Assembly (NCBI RefSeq): GCF_010015445.1
Contig: NC_053129.1
Coordinates: 22,500,727-22,564,726 of the forward strand
Direction of reading: 5' to 3'
Length of the DNA stretch: 64,000 nt
DNA from: Perca fluviatilis
Lineage: Eukaryota > Chordata > Actinopteri > Perciformes > Percidae
Under the pieces are notes generated by a model. It saw only the letters and a program-made list of their open reading frames with translations, was not told the origin of the DNA and searched no databases. The position numbers and the translations under genes were made by a program. How positions within the stretch are numbered: position 1 is the first letter of the stretch; each line of letters opens with the position of its first letter. This document shows positions 40,001-53,039 of this stretch, piece by piece.

Positions 40001-40640
40001 CCAATCCGGAGAGGGCAGCGTCAAGGTACACAGAAAGTGCACGAATCAGACCGGAAGCAAGGCGACTGTTTTCATAATAAAAGCGGAAAATGGATTGCGT
40101 CAAAAGACGTCACAGAGCATCAAACTTCTGGAGCGAAGCATACCCCCTTTTATTTCGAAGATGTGCAAAATGTGAAGATGTGATGCTTACAATATGAACT
40201 ACAATAGGCCTATGATCTTACAGTCTAATAGCCTACTAAAAATAGTTGTAGTGCGTGTTTGAACATTACAAATGCGGCAACATTCAAATAACATAAAAAT
40301 CAGTGAATTCAGTTTAGTTTTCATCAGATAGGCCTACCTTTGGCTAGTTTTACTCTGGTTTGTGGCAACATACACTGCAGTTAATATTCAATTGGACTTT
40401 AATTGGGATTGTTATTTAACATTAAAAAATGGCTCACATCAACAAAGTTTTCGTTAGGCTACTGAAGTTTTGATACATGTTGGCCATAAATACTTGAAGC
40501 ATTTTAATTTAGTTTCAACTCACACCAATTCTAAAGTTCCATAATTAACATGTTGATTATAAATCTTGGTTGAACATTTGCATTTTAAAAACGTTCCTTT
40601 AATTAAGCATTTACTACGAAAGTCCAAACCGGAAGCCTTA
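37040..40640. other. intergenic region between divergent cd24 and sobp
   Basis: cd24 and sobp point away from each other, so this 3.6 kb probably contains both genes' upstream control DNA. I see a short TG run near 38338, a 52-bp palindrome at 39668 and a GC-richer island at about 39000-39380 with open frames on both strands that look accidental. No gene is supported here. Confidence 0.55.
39668..39719. repeat. perfect 52-bp palindrome without spacer
   Basis: 26-bp arms meet at 39693/39694 around GGCTATATAGCC; every base pairs. It lies about 1.2 kb upstream of the sobp start codon. Confidence 0.97.
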
Positions 40641-40725
40641 TTATTTTTTTACCTGCAGATACTTGACAGTGTTTGAGAAGAGAGAGTTTTGTTCAGCGGC
40701 GGAGCCTCCAGCCCGGAGCGCACGC

Positions 40726-40785
40726 ATGTTCAGTGGACTCGAATGGTGTGAAGCCCCAGATGAGGGACTCAGGCGTCCGGAATGA
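40726..40785 (+). promoter_or_regulatory. possible upstream ORF in the sobp leader
   Basis: An ATG at 40726 opens a 19-codon frame closed by TGA at 40783-40785, about 105 bases before the sobp start, in a GC-rich stretch that is probably 5' UTR. A two-codon frame (ATG GTG TGA, 40743-40751) lies inside it. Whether the transcript starts upstream of this point is unknown. Confidence 0.3.
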
Positions 40786-40891
40786 CAGTCGCTGTCACCG
40801 TGAGTGACAGCATTCACTCTAAGCTACTCCGCTAAAAAGCCTCCAGCTGACACCAATACTGATCCGGATCGGATCCAGCCGGACCAGGACT

Positions 40892-42937
40892 ATGCCAGAG
40901 ATGGAGAAAGGGAGACCACCGGAAAATAAACGCAGCAGGAAACCTGCGCACCCTGTGAAGAGGGAGATCAACCAGGAGATGAAGGTGAGAGTAAGTTTGT
41001 GTGCCACTACTAGATTAGTTTTTATGAAATAAGACGTGTTATTGACCGAGTGATAACTTTTGTACGCGCACAACGTCTTCCTATTCAGGGCAGAGAGAGA
41101 GAGTCAACTGCGCACAGATCAGTGTTGGAAATAATCAGACGTACTGTGTTTGTTTTCAGTGAATGCGCTCATTGTGTCTTTTATTTAAGCAATCATACTT
41201 CATGAAGACACTTTAGTTGCAAATTTAGAAAGAAATAACTGGGATCTTCAAAGTCTGCACTCCTGTGAGGATAATACATTAATCACAATAAACATATCTT
41301 CTAAACATAAACTCAAAATGTCACACACAGAGAGATTCAGGACGTTTTAATTATAGATGTTTCGCAGTGAATAAGAGTACGTTGGCCTTTGCCTATAGGG
41401 ACGCCATGTCAGGCCAGCTGTGGCCGGACGTGCACACCATAATGTCCAGCGGAGATCCAGATGTGCGTCACTTCTTCCCCGCTTTTGCGGTGCGCACACT
41501 TGCTGTACCACAGAGACTTGCCCTCATGCCTTCCAAAGGAGAGAGGGCATTTATAGCCTTTAAATAGCCTACCTCAGCCTTACACTGGGGAAAACACTTA
41601 AGCATTATCACACAAGTTTAAAGGATGTAAATATCACGCCAACATAAAGTTTCTATTCAGAGATAATGCTCATTAGGGCATGCCCTTAATAATCTCCCCT
41701 CTGCTGCTTGCTTTAAAGGACAGTCACAGTTAAATCACAGTAACAGACATGATTCCATCCCACCATTATAAGCATATTACAGCATGGAGCAATAATCCAT
41801 GGATTGTCTGCTTTGTTTGGGTTTGGACACTGGCTATTTGAGAGTGTTGACTGTGGGGGTAAGGGATATCTGAAGCTCCTTCAAGCAGGAGCTCCGAAAT
41901 CTAAAAAGACAAGCAAGTTTTTTTAGGGGGGAGGAGATTCTGGGCTTTCGTGAGAGAGGAAATGTGCTCTTTTTGTGTAAGTGGTTTGGATTGTAGCGTT
42001 TGATATCCAGGGGAGGTGTAGTGTTACAACTTAACTAATTTTAATCAAAACATGTGAAATGCTATCCCCGCTTGATGTGAGCCTGCCTGGGCTGAATCTC
42101 AGGGTCGGCCCCGGTTTGTTGCCTTTGGCTGCAACTCTTTCTGTGGTTTGGGATATGGCTTGTCACTCTCACAAAGCAGATGTTTGTCTGAACTGCCAAA
42201 AAGAAACAAAAACAACATTGTGGGAAGTGGAGGGGTGGGTGAAAAAAAAAATTGCCCGTCTTTCGTTAACAAGAAAACAGAGAGAGTAAATGACACTGAG
42301 CTGTATGCATACAGGAGAGAAACATCACATAGACGTAATTTGTGAAGTCATAGAGATGTGCACCTTTTAAAATAAGTCAGATGACAAAATGGCTGGAAAG
42401 GATGAGAAAAAAAAGACAGACAGGAAGGCAGGCAAACTGATTTCTAGCTCAGCTGAGGTCCAGTCTAGTGTTGTCTCTGTAATACATCTGTTTCAACACC
42501 ACATTCGAACCTACTCCCTCCACGTCAGACCTGAGCGCAGCACCAGACACCGGATACTTAACTTTAATCATCGTTAGGCATATTTAGCTGGATATGATAC
42601 CACTGCTTGCACTCACCCACACACTCTCCCAGACACACACACACAGCAGAAAGTGAGCAAGCAAGGGAGAGATCCATTTCTCTGAGGCCCTAGAGCAGAG
42701 CAGAGGTCGGAGTGAGGAAAGCAGGGGAAAGAATGTGCAGTCAGTACTACAGCACTACAACACCACCACAGCAGACTGGCTGTGCTGGAAAAGGGTGAAA
42801 CCTGAGAGGCAGCGCTGTGTCGGGTGTCAGGGCTGGAAGGTGCTGGGGTGGAAGGGTGGAGGAGAGGATGGTGAAGATGGGAGGTGAGGGGGGAGGCAGA
42901 GGAGAGAAAAAGAGGCAAGGGGAGGGACAAGGAAAGC

Positions 42938-42990
<53 letters not shown>

Positions 42991-45900
42991 GGACACTGGA
43001 GAGAGAAGAAGGGAGAGGAGTGGGGCATTTCCGAGAAGCGTGGGACCTCGCTGTGGTGTAGGGTGTCCTGCTCTGATTTCTCCCCGTTCCAGATCAGGTT
43101 TCTCCTCCAATCCGGTTCTCCCAAAGCCACAGAGAGAGGTGGGTGGATAAAGAGAGAGACCTTTGTGTTTTTTTTTTTTTTTTTTCATCTGGTCGTAATA
43201 AAAAAAAAGGGACCACACATCCCATCTGTGGGGAACAGTTTTCTTTTCTCCCTCTTTTTTTCCAATTAAAAGAGATAAACAAAGGATGATTCATAGATTT
43301 CACACTGGTGTTAGGTTTTAAACCTTTCCGTCTCAGATTTAGCAAGAGTAAACAACTTGAATACATCATGGAAAAAGCGTCATACTGTACTCCACTGTGC
43401 CCATATTCATTTCCCCAACTGGGCTGGAGCTGAGAAAGAATCCCTTGCATTGATTCGGAGTAGGCAGGTCTGATTATGTTTAACATAGGATAAAAAGTTC
43501 CACTAACAACCCTAAGATGTACGGTCCCAATTTCCCATTTGCAGGCAGTCTACGGCTCAGTTACACTATCCCTTTGCATTGAACGTTAATCAGTGATTTC
43601 TTTTTCTCATACAGACGTTTGCAGAAAGCACAATGAACGAGCTTCTGGGATGGTACGGCTACGACAAGGTAGACCTCAGAGACTCAGAGGCCAACGAGAT
43701 CAGAAACTACAGAGAGAGGCGTCACCATGTGTCTGTGCTAAAAGGTGAGGGCAGATGTTGACAGTGCACTGTTAGAACAGAGTCTTCTTGAATTTACACT
43801 AACAGGTTGTGCAGGTTTCAGTGTAGACATTGAGTCACTGTTCAAATTTGCTAGACATACTCTCCTGTAGTTGCAACTTCTCAGGTTTCCTTCGTTCAAA
43901 TACATCTATTGTTTCTCAACACGACTGAACTAAAAATCAGTGTAGGGCATTGTTATGGGTGCAAAAGTTGTTACAGTATCATGTAAGCCATACTGTGGAT
44001 TTATGCTATTGTATTACATGAAAAATCCCTAGGATTATATGTTTATGTCTTTCAGAGAACTCATTGCCAAAATCCAAGAGCTTGGACACCAAAGTCAGTC
44101 ACTCAGTCCTCGCCATGAAGAGTGGAGAGAGAGTGTCCAGTGTTCCCTCCTCTTCATCCTCCTCTTCCTCAACAAGTTCAACCCTGACCACCCCCAAGGA
44201 GCACACAAGTGCCCCTGTCATTGTCCCCCTGATAAAGCCATCAGCAGGTAGTCGGCTACCGGACAACACATTAAGTGATTTTATCTTGTAGCAATGCTCC
44301 CTCCAGATTCACACATGCGCAAATAATCACTGTACACTGTACACTCAATGTTGATTAAACCACCTTCAGACATAAAATAAGTCAACTCTTAAACCTCAGT
44401 GATTGTTTCATTACAGTGTGCCAAAGTACAGAGTCAAAATCAATTCAAACCTATGTACCGCACAAAGCAGTGGTGCAGATAATAAGAAATAACCTTAGAC
44501 TTCTTAAATTAATTCATAAATTAATAATTTCCACCTGAAGTTTTGGAGGCCCTGTGTGCCAAGATCCTATGATTATCTAACCTACTGACATTATTCAAAC
44601 ATACATATACTTGATCAGATAATTAGCTAAAGGATCAGTTCCTGGTCAAAAAGAGCACAACTGACTCATGTCTCTTGAGATCTGGTGAGATTAAATAGTT
44701 ACACAGTACTTAGCTTTAGCTGTTCACAGATATTGAGAGGTAAAGACTTGAAATATGGCTGTTGAAATCCTCTATAAGCTCACCCTTCTAAACAGCCACA
44801 CACACCTCTTTGAAACTGGGTAGTAAAACATTAGCAAATTCAGCACTCATTAATTGACCTCAAACTTTTTTTTGCTTTTCCCCTGCAGTGGAAGATGTAC
44901 AGAATGTGCAGATAGTGTGTGTTTGGTGCCAGAAAGAAGGGGTAAAACGCTACTCTCTATGTATGGGTTCAGAACTCAAGAGCTTCTGCAGCGAGAAGTG
45001 CTTTGCCGCCTGCAGACGGGCCTACTTCAAACGCAATAAGGTTAGTGGTAAACTAAAACATTTATACAATACATACAAGCATCACTGTCGGCAGCGTGGC
45101 TAGGTGTGGCTTGTACCCTTCACCAATCACCAATCAGGATATCTATATGGGGATGATCTGTGGATTTGTCTTTATATTTTTGAATGTTGAGTTCAGTAGA
45201 TTCTCACACACAAATGCACATGCACTCACACATACAAGTACTTCATATGGACAGAGTTTGTGCCTGCTGGGTCACTCTTCATACAAAGGAGATCTAAGCA
45301 TGAAATGGCAGGTAAACAGACCTTCAGACACAGATACTCCTGATCTTGTGAGGTCATAACTGATTCATTTACAGGAGTTTTAAAAGGGAGGATCGCTGAG
45401 AACACACTTTCTAGTTATTATGGAGGAGCCAGTATAGGAATGGTGGCAGGGAGGTCAAAGTTTGTAGAGGACACTTAGTATCAGTTTCGCGTTAATGGAG
45501 AAGGGGCCGGCCATTAAGTGGCTTTGCTCTGGAGGACAGGAAAGCTACAACTATGAAGAATCGCTCTGATGCACATTGCCGTGATTTTTCACCTACCATT
45601 ATGACATGGATATACCCTTTTTAGAGGTGCGGTGTGACAAGCAGCTATATCCCCTTTCACCCTCACTGTTGTTTATACTGTGGCAGGTTTATTCACTCGA
45701 CAACAGAGACAAAAAGGAGGGCTGAACAGACTCTGTGCGCAACAAGCCCTCTAGTTTTTCGGAGGCGGGTAGGAAAGCATTGCCGTTGGCTTGTCACTGC
45801 TTGTCTGAGAGGAAGGCCAGGAGGCCTGGGGTGAGGTGTCCACTTTCTGTGCATACCTTACCTTCAGCTGCCTCATGTTTCGTAACTCAACACGACTCAA

Positions 45901-48536
45901 TGGGTTACAGAGATGGGGGAGCACTCAGATCAGCAGCGGATCAGCTTACATGAATCAAGAGGAATTTCCTATATTAAAACTGGCAAGGCCATTAATAATA
46001 TGACAATACATCACCTGCCTTAGCTCCCTACTCGGTTGTCGAATCGTATCTGTTTCACAACACAGTGATTTCCCTGCGAATGCCATGCATGAAGTTCAAA
46101 CTTTTTCTAACCTTGATGACATTGCGATTTTATTCGAAGCTATTTTCTGCACTTGTTATGTAGAAGCTCAAATTTGGTTTAATGACCACAGAATTATTCC
46201 AGTGTAGCATTGTGATTTTAAGCAGCTGCAGTTAAATCATCATGGTTTTGAGAAATGATCCATCAAAAGTAGGTTGAACTCAGGTCTGACAAACTGCGTT
46301 AGAGTGGTTCATATCATGTGTGTCACACTGTGGTTTTACCCTGTCAGGCCAGAGATGAAGACCTCCACGGTGAGAGATCCCCTCAGCACCCCCATACAGA
46401 GGACTCGCCTAGACTGTTGTTAAAGATAAACAGCAATGTCAGAGTAAGAGGCACACTCTTTTGTTTTCCCGTGTAAAGTATTATTATGAATATGTTATAA
46501 AATTAGAAGAATTTACAACTTATAAACAGTTTTATACACATGTAGCTTTTGCATTCTTCTTTCTCCCATTACTCTATATTTTTACAAAGCTTTTAGGTAG
46601 GATCTGTCACTTCAATGACCCTCCACAGTCTCTCTCCCCTGTGCCACAGGTATGTGATTGGTGCAAGCATGTCCGTCACACTAAAGAATACCTGGACTTT
46701 GGGTCTGGCGAGGAACGACTCCAGTTCTGCAGCACCAAGTGTCTGAATCAGTACAAGATGGATGTTTTCTACAGAGAAGCCCGTGCAGCTCTCACCAGCT
46801 CTAGCCCAAGCAGAACCAGCCAGGAGGGGAGGACGGAGACCGTTGTGGCCGGGCAAAAGCTACTCACTCCTGAGTCTTGGAGCAGCAGCAGCAGTGCAGG
46901 AGAAGCTCGTCACAGAAACGTTTCCCCTAGAGGGCCTACGCCAATCCATGGATCAGCAGAATCCACCTCCATGTCCCCCTCAGAGGCATCCTCTTCTAAT
47001 TCCAAGATCCCTGTATCTGGGATGAGGACCCTGGAGAGACCCATCCAGCCTCCTGCCCCAGCTATGTCACCCCACCCTGCTCCCCTTCATCCTCCACCTC
47101 ATCCTCGTCCCCCTCTGGAACATCAGCCGGTACCTCACATCCCAATGACCTTCATCAGGCCTCCTCTTCATGCTCAGGGCCTGAAAAGCCCCCTTACCAA
47201 CCACCCCAGACACCCAGGCCCTCCTTCAAGCCCTATCCACAGACCCCCCCACTCTCCTCACCTGCAGCACCCAAACTCTTCCATGAATCCCCCTGGACTG
47301 ATGCATCCCTTTCCAGGAGCCTACTTCCCTGGCTTGCACTCCCCTCCTCTGAACATGATGCCAAGAGGTCCTGTCCCAATGCCTCCCATGATGAACTATG
47401 GTATTCCTTCCTTTAGCCCTCTTCTGCCCCATCCTACTATCCTGGTGCCTTATCCCATTATTGTTCCCCTACCTGTCCCCATACCCATTCCTATCCTCAT
47501 TCCAGTCCCTTCTAAGGCAACCGTAGAAACTCCAAGTCACAGTGGTGTTATCCAGTCTGTGCCAGAGGGGGTAGACAGGGGTAGATCCAGGGCTACTGGG
47601 CCGCCACCTCAAGGGATCCCTGAAGGCGACAGCAGATTGGTTGCCAACAAATTGGGTGGAACGTTGACTCAAGGTCTCCCCTCACCAAGTGTCCCCAACA
47701 CAGATTGGGTTAAATCAGAGAAGCCATTCCCATCCCCAACATCCACACCCCACAGTGGAGCATCCTCCCCCAGAGCACAGTACAGTGAATCCCCCTGCTC
47801 AGCCTCAGGGTCAGAGGGGCTGACAGACTATAAGCAGCAACAGTCAGAGCGACAAGTCATCCAAAGGGTTTTCCAAAGGACCCAAGTGAAACCCGGTGCC
47901 AATGGAGTGATGGACCTATCAGGGCTGGGAGAGTCAGGAACTGGGCAGGGTACCAGATCAGGTCTCCACGACATCATCAGACCCACCCCTCCTCTACTAC
48001 AGTCCCCTTTACATGACACTGTCTACCACCGCCAGGACTCCCACACGCCAACTTCACACACCCCACCCAGCCCCACAGGGAGCAGCCATCCATATGATGC
48101 CACATCCCCTGCCCTGAAATCTCAGGACCACAGTCCAAATGGGATGTCCTCCTCATCCATACCTGCCAGTCCTGACTCCTCCCTACCCCAGAGAGTACCA
48201 GCACCACCCCCAGACCCTGTGCTCAGTGAGCTCGAGGCCATCAAAGAAAACAAGTGCTCTGTTGTTGGCGCAGTGCGGGTTGAGGGCCCAGTCAGTCAGT
48301 CAGAAGAGCCCTTAGCAGTAGTCGGGGAGGTAGGAGAGGACCCCCATGTTCCTGATGAGGACCATGCCTATGCCCTGCCCACAGCGCCAAAGACAGGGGG
48401 GACCACCACCCCGCTGCTCTTGCCCAAACTCAGGGACAAGGGTAGCCTGCGGAGCCCTGCTAATATGCCCAGTGCTGGAGATATGGAGCCAGCTCTAAAG
48501 AGGCGATGCCTACGAATCCGTGATCAGAATAAGTAG
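40892..48536 (+). CDS. sobp: sobp: sine oculis binding protein homologue (FCS-type zinc fingers)
   Basis: Six coding exons: 40892-40984, 43615-43744, 44056-44247, 44889-45040, 46348-46443, 46650-48536 (TAG). They total 2550 nt, or 849 aa; human is 873. The start matches the family N terminus ([15 protein letters not shown], then [14 protein letters not shown]). Exon 4 carries the first FCS-type zinc finger (CVWCQKEG ... [19 protein letters not shown]) and exon 6 opens with the second ([18 protein letters not shown] ... [11 protein letters not shown]). The rest of exon 6 is a long disordered Pro/Ser/His-rich region with [17 protein letters not shown], a possible SUMO-interaction-like GVMDL, and the conserved end [17 protein letters not shown] is a nuclear cofactor of SIX proteins; loss affects inner ear and cognition in mammals. 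A teleost a/b suffix cannot be assigned without a tree. Confidence 0.95.
42939..42988. repeat. (AG)25 microsatellite in sobp intron 1
   Basis: Uninterrupted AG run inside a purine-rich tract of about 42,815-43,010. The Arg/Glu and Ser/Leu frames crossing it come from the repeat. Confidence 0.95.
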
Positions 48537-48780
48537 AGGATGGAGGTGAGAGATTATATTATAAGGCAAAGTATAGACAGCATTGCTTTCACTAGCTGTT
48601 CTATCTCATATACCCCAAGCAGCCCATATGTGGGATTTGCTGCATTTCAGAGATATTCAGGTACATTTAATTGCATTGTTCTGTGTGGCAAACCCCACCA
48701 ACATGGTATTCTGTGTTGGTTAAATTAAAAACTAGTAATTATGTTTAAATGCCATTTCACTATGGATTGGAAAATGTCCA

Positions 48781-48784
<4 letters not shown>

Positions 48785-48852
<68 letters not shown>
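48785..48852. repeat. (CA)n microsatellite 3' of sobp
   Basis: About 34 CA units, 250 bases after the sobp stop, inside the proposed UTR intron. Confidence 0.96.
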
Positions 48853-48854
<2 letters not shown>

Positions 48855-51800
48855 GCAAGCTTAATCACAGGTCTCTCAGTATGCGCGTGGTCACTAAACA
48901 GCATGGCGCCAAAGAGAGAGAATCCCAGTAACATGGCACTCCTCTGGGCTCTAAGGTTACAACAGGGGAAGGAGGTGGAGGGCACAGGCAGTGAGAGTCA
49001 CTTTGAAAGGTAATCACTTCACCACAATCTGACAGTCACAATGCTTTGTTTGCATGGCAGCCTGTTTTGTAGGCTCAGGTTTGCCAAGATATGCATAGAG
49101 TATGTGTCTGTTTAAGAGGGAGGGAGAGATTTCTACATGTTTACCAATTAGCTGATGCTTTTATCCAGAGCAGATTGCAATGTATGAGAAGGTAGAAGTG
49201 AAGCACAGATGGCTCATGCTAAATCAAACCTTGACATTGAGGTTATGAGATGGTCTGTCCAACCTGACACCCAGATAGAGAGACAGATCAAGTGAGGTTG
49301 ATTAAGTGTGACCCCAAAGTCAAACTCTTGCTTCTTGCAGTATGAACAGTGAGGCAGTGCAGACATGTTTCTGAGGTCACTGTAGAGACAGAGGTGATTG
49401 TCAGGCAGACTATAAGGCGCTGTGAATATGAGAGCCAGCCCTCAGCTGTGATAGAGCTCTGGGGCTTCACTAGAAAACACAGGGGCAGAACCAGAGCGTT
49501 TCGATTACGCATGTCATAATGACACCCTGTTCTGGCTTTGGCTCGTCTCTCTCCCATGTATGAGTTTAGCACTCTCCTCTACTCTCCCCTTTCAATCCTT
49601 TTCCTTCTCTTCACTCACCACCGCTGTCCCCTTCCAACCAGATGTTGTTAGAGTGCTGCAGAAAATCCTCCTTACTTTGGACCAATCAAAGGGCCTCTTG
49701 ATTTCACTTGCCTGATTGGTAATCCAAATGGCTGTAACACCACCCGTCATTCTCACCCGCTGGTATCTCGCCATAGCGAGATTCATGTTACCATTTTACT
49801 GTATGTCCTGAGATGAGCTGCTGATATTACAGAGTTGGTTTAAATTTCAACTGGCCCTGCTTTTCTCTCCATTTTCCTCTCCAAAGGCCATGGGTCAGCA
49901 TCATAGTTCTGTTTAAAAATAATGACTGTTGATAGAGAATGCACAACATAAACCTTTATCTTATACCCCAGCTGTTTCAAGATTCCCTTTCACTAAATAA
50001 GTTCCGACCTTTACTCTTTTTGTGATTTGTTGTGGTTTCTCGGTCCCCTTAGTAACCAATACATATGAAATCACAGCATGCTGCTTGTGTCGTGCAGATG
50101 GATTTATGGCTCAGCGTTGTGTGTAAATGGAGCTGGCTGCTGTATGAGAATGACTTTAGCCCGCCACCTCTGTGCTGTCCTGTTCCATTGTCTCTACTGC
50201 TAAAAGTCTTTAAAAAAATCTCTCACTCTGACAGAATCAGCAGCCAAGTGAAGGACTTTACCTCAGGAAACAGCCTGTTTTTTCGTCTCAGTTTTCCTTG
50301 CCTTTATTTGGGATATTTTATAGCCCCGTGTAATCCGATCCCACCACATGGGTATTTGCTGAGCGTTTGAAACTGAAACGCAATGGGACAGAGGGAGTAC
50401 AGAACACTGGTTTGGCCCTTACATGAGAGTGTGTGTGTCTGTTTACGTTTAATATGTGTGTGTTTGAATGAAAGTCTGTTTCAGTGTGTGAGAGAGAAAG
50501 AGGCCAGATGTTCTTGGTTTGATTGTGCCCTGTGCGACAGTTATCTGAGTGTTGACACGACTAAAAGCCTCATTCTCAGTGTTCATGTGGAATAGGTGGA
50601 TTAAGGAATGAGTGCCCAGAGCAAGAGGGGTTGATATAAGATATCCTAGAAATGGAAATTAGAATTAGCCTAGAATCTATAATATCTCACCACAATTTCT
50701 CACTCTCCTTTCTGTTTTTATTTTTTTTGCTCTCCCTCTCTCTCCACCTAATGAACAGACTCCCTGTTTAACACTGAATGGCGGTGCCAGATTCAGTGCC
50801 ACGCCCTCTTGTGGACAACGCCAGTGCTAACACCCTCCAGCCTGTCAGCCCACCAGAGCGTTGCTCTGCCTGTAGACCAGCAGGGTGCCAACCCAGGAAG
50901 GAGTCCAGATGGCCATACTATCACCAGTCAATGTGTGGAAAGAACACAACACAGTCACACATTTTGTCTCGGACCAAAGAGTATTGCTGGCTAGTGTGTT
51001 ATATTGTGTTCAGTGAGCGCTTGATATGGAGCATCTCAGATCTTCTCCCTGTCTGACATTGCCCTAAAGTGTGTCTGTGTGTATGTGTTGGTGTGGCTGC
51101 CCAGATGCACTCCTCCTCCTCCTCTCCTTGCTCCAAACAGCAGACAGGGCTCTGATCAGCCTTGTGTGGTCTTCTCAGATGGAGCCTGAACATGATCTCT
51201 TTCCAGGGGAAACGGTTTGTTTTCCCTGCCCGGCTTGCACAAAGAGCCACATTGTTCCTCTCCCCATATCCCACGCTGACTCCCCACTCCAGGTTTTGGG
51301 TTACCTGGCCGACGGGGACTCAGACTTCAGGAGCTTTTTTTTTCTTTTTTTGACTGACAGCCAGGAATATAGTATACCCTTCTCCCCTCCAGATCACCGC
51401 CCAATCTAAATATGGCACACAGTAACACAGTAGTTCTGAGGCTTGATTCCTCAGATTAAGACTTCATCATTGGGCAGTTTATACATTGTGTGGAAAGAGC
51501 CTGGCTGTGCTGTCAAGACAGTTGACTGAGCAGAATAACACCATGAGGGAAAAGGATGCTCCCTCTGCTTCCTCTAAAACAAAGTAAAACTAGAAAATGT
51601 GAGTGGGCACCTACTGATATACAGTAGCTGAGATGGTTTGTGAATACTTACAGTAAGTCCTCCTGATGACGCTGGTCCCTCACCTTTCACCTGATCTGCC
51701 AAAGCTTTGATTTGAATCACTTGTAGCACCAAGTGCCCTGCATGTTTGCTTTAAAATTCATGGCACATGACAGTTTAACTGATCCTGATTCAGATTTTTT

Positions 51801-52507
51801 TAATTCTGATTCTAAAAAATCAGGCTGGTAATATTACCAAATGTGGTGTTATACTCAACCGTCCAATGCTGTAGTATGCAGCGATCAGTATTACAGTTTC
51901 TGCTATTGGTGATACCTGATGAAATTTGATTCAGAGAGATCAATTCAAGGCTTTGTCAACACTTGTCCCATTGTAAAATTTCAGTTTTTCTTGTTGAACT
52001 CTACACAGATACTATTTGATGTTATATTAATTTATGGATTATGCATCTATAGATTTTCACAAAAAAGTGCTTTATTTCTTCATTTTATTTTTCTTTGATG
52101 ATTTTATTTTGTGTGCCGAAGCTCTTAAGTGTTTATATACTGTATCCCCACTAGAGAGCAGTGTTTGCTTTTGTAACTTTGCACCTGCCCTTAGTTGACA
52201 AGAAAGCCCCAGGAGGTCCATAGGCAGCCTGCTGAAACCCATATGAGTACACAGAACATAACACGGCACTCAGTGCCAGCTGACTGATATCCAATGCCAA
52301 GTAGATAGCTTTCCTCCACATCTTGCTGCCATTATTTTCTCTTTCCATCCTAATGTTGCCTACCATTACAGCAGTGTCAAGAAGACCCAGGGTGCCCTTC
52401 AAAGCCTCTTAATGAAGAGTTCAACAGTCCCCTGGGATGAGCAGTCATCATGGCCTACTCCTAGAATAACTCTAAATGTGACCCACCCCTGCCATCATTC
52501 CAAAAAT

Positions 52508-52552
52508 ACGTGCGTGCGTGCGTACGTGCGTGCGAGCGTGCGTGCGTGCGTG
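52508..52552. repeat. (GTGC)n tetranucleotide repeat
   Basis: Imperfect GTGC/GTGCG units with a few substitutions, in the proposed sobp 3' UTR exon. Confidence 0.85.
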
Positions 52553-53011
52553 CACACCCTAAAGCAGCGACACATTTCTCCCCACTCATTCCAGCCTACA
52601 TCTTCACCACAGGTCATGCCATTATGTTAGTGTCATCCTTGGCTTGTCAGGGGACTTTGTCAGTGATGACATCACTCTAAATAGCTGTGATGTAAACATG
52701 TGGTCCTCTACTCTGATGCCAGAGGCAAAAAAAATACATTGTTAAAGACTGCCATTGTTGGTTTTATTGCACATTTTAATCATTGCCATTTCTGATCTGA
52801 TACCGTATTTGTGGTAATCAAATGTTTGGACAAAAAAAATAATGTTGTGTCACAAATGATGTTGCTGTTGTTGCCTGAAAGTCATTGGTACTTTCTGACC
52901 TCCCCTGTCAATCATTTAGCCCAATGTCTGAATAGATTATTCACAGGTTGTCTGTATTTGAATATAGATTCAGTAACCGAGAGCTTTGGTGGAGGCCTCT
53001 TTGTAAAGTAA

Positions 53012-53021
53012 AATAAATAAA
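53012..53021 (+). terminator. sobp: overlapping AATAAA signals, probable sobp 3' end
   Basis: Two overlapping AATAAA hexamers in AT-rich DNA about 4.5 kb past the sobp stop and 1.5 kb before the next gene on the same strand. It is the best placed polyadenylation signal that I see for sobp. Confidence 0.4.
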
Positions 53022-53039
53022 AGTTATTCTAAGAGCATA

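Noticed and set aside
41367..41567. 66-codon frame in sobp intron 1
   Set aside because: No family resemblance and no splice sites placing it in frame between exons 1 and 2.
42747..43486. Several frames of 90-150 codons rich in Ser/Leu or Arg/Glu
   Set aside because: Caused by the (AG)25 tract and nearby purine runs in sobp intron 1.
46461..46649. In-frame extension upstream of the large sobp exon
   Set aside because: The exon starts at the CAG at 46649. Intron 5 is 206 nt, and reading through from exon 5 meets a stop at 46474, so this is open intron, not coding sequence.
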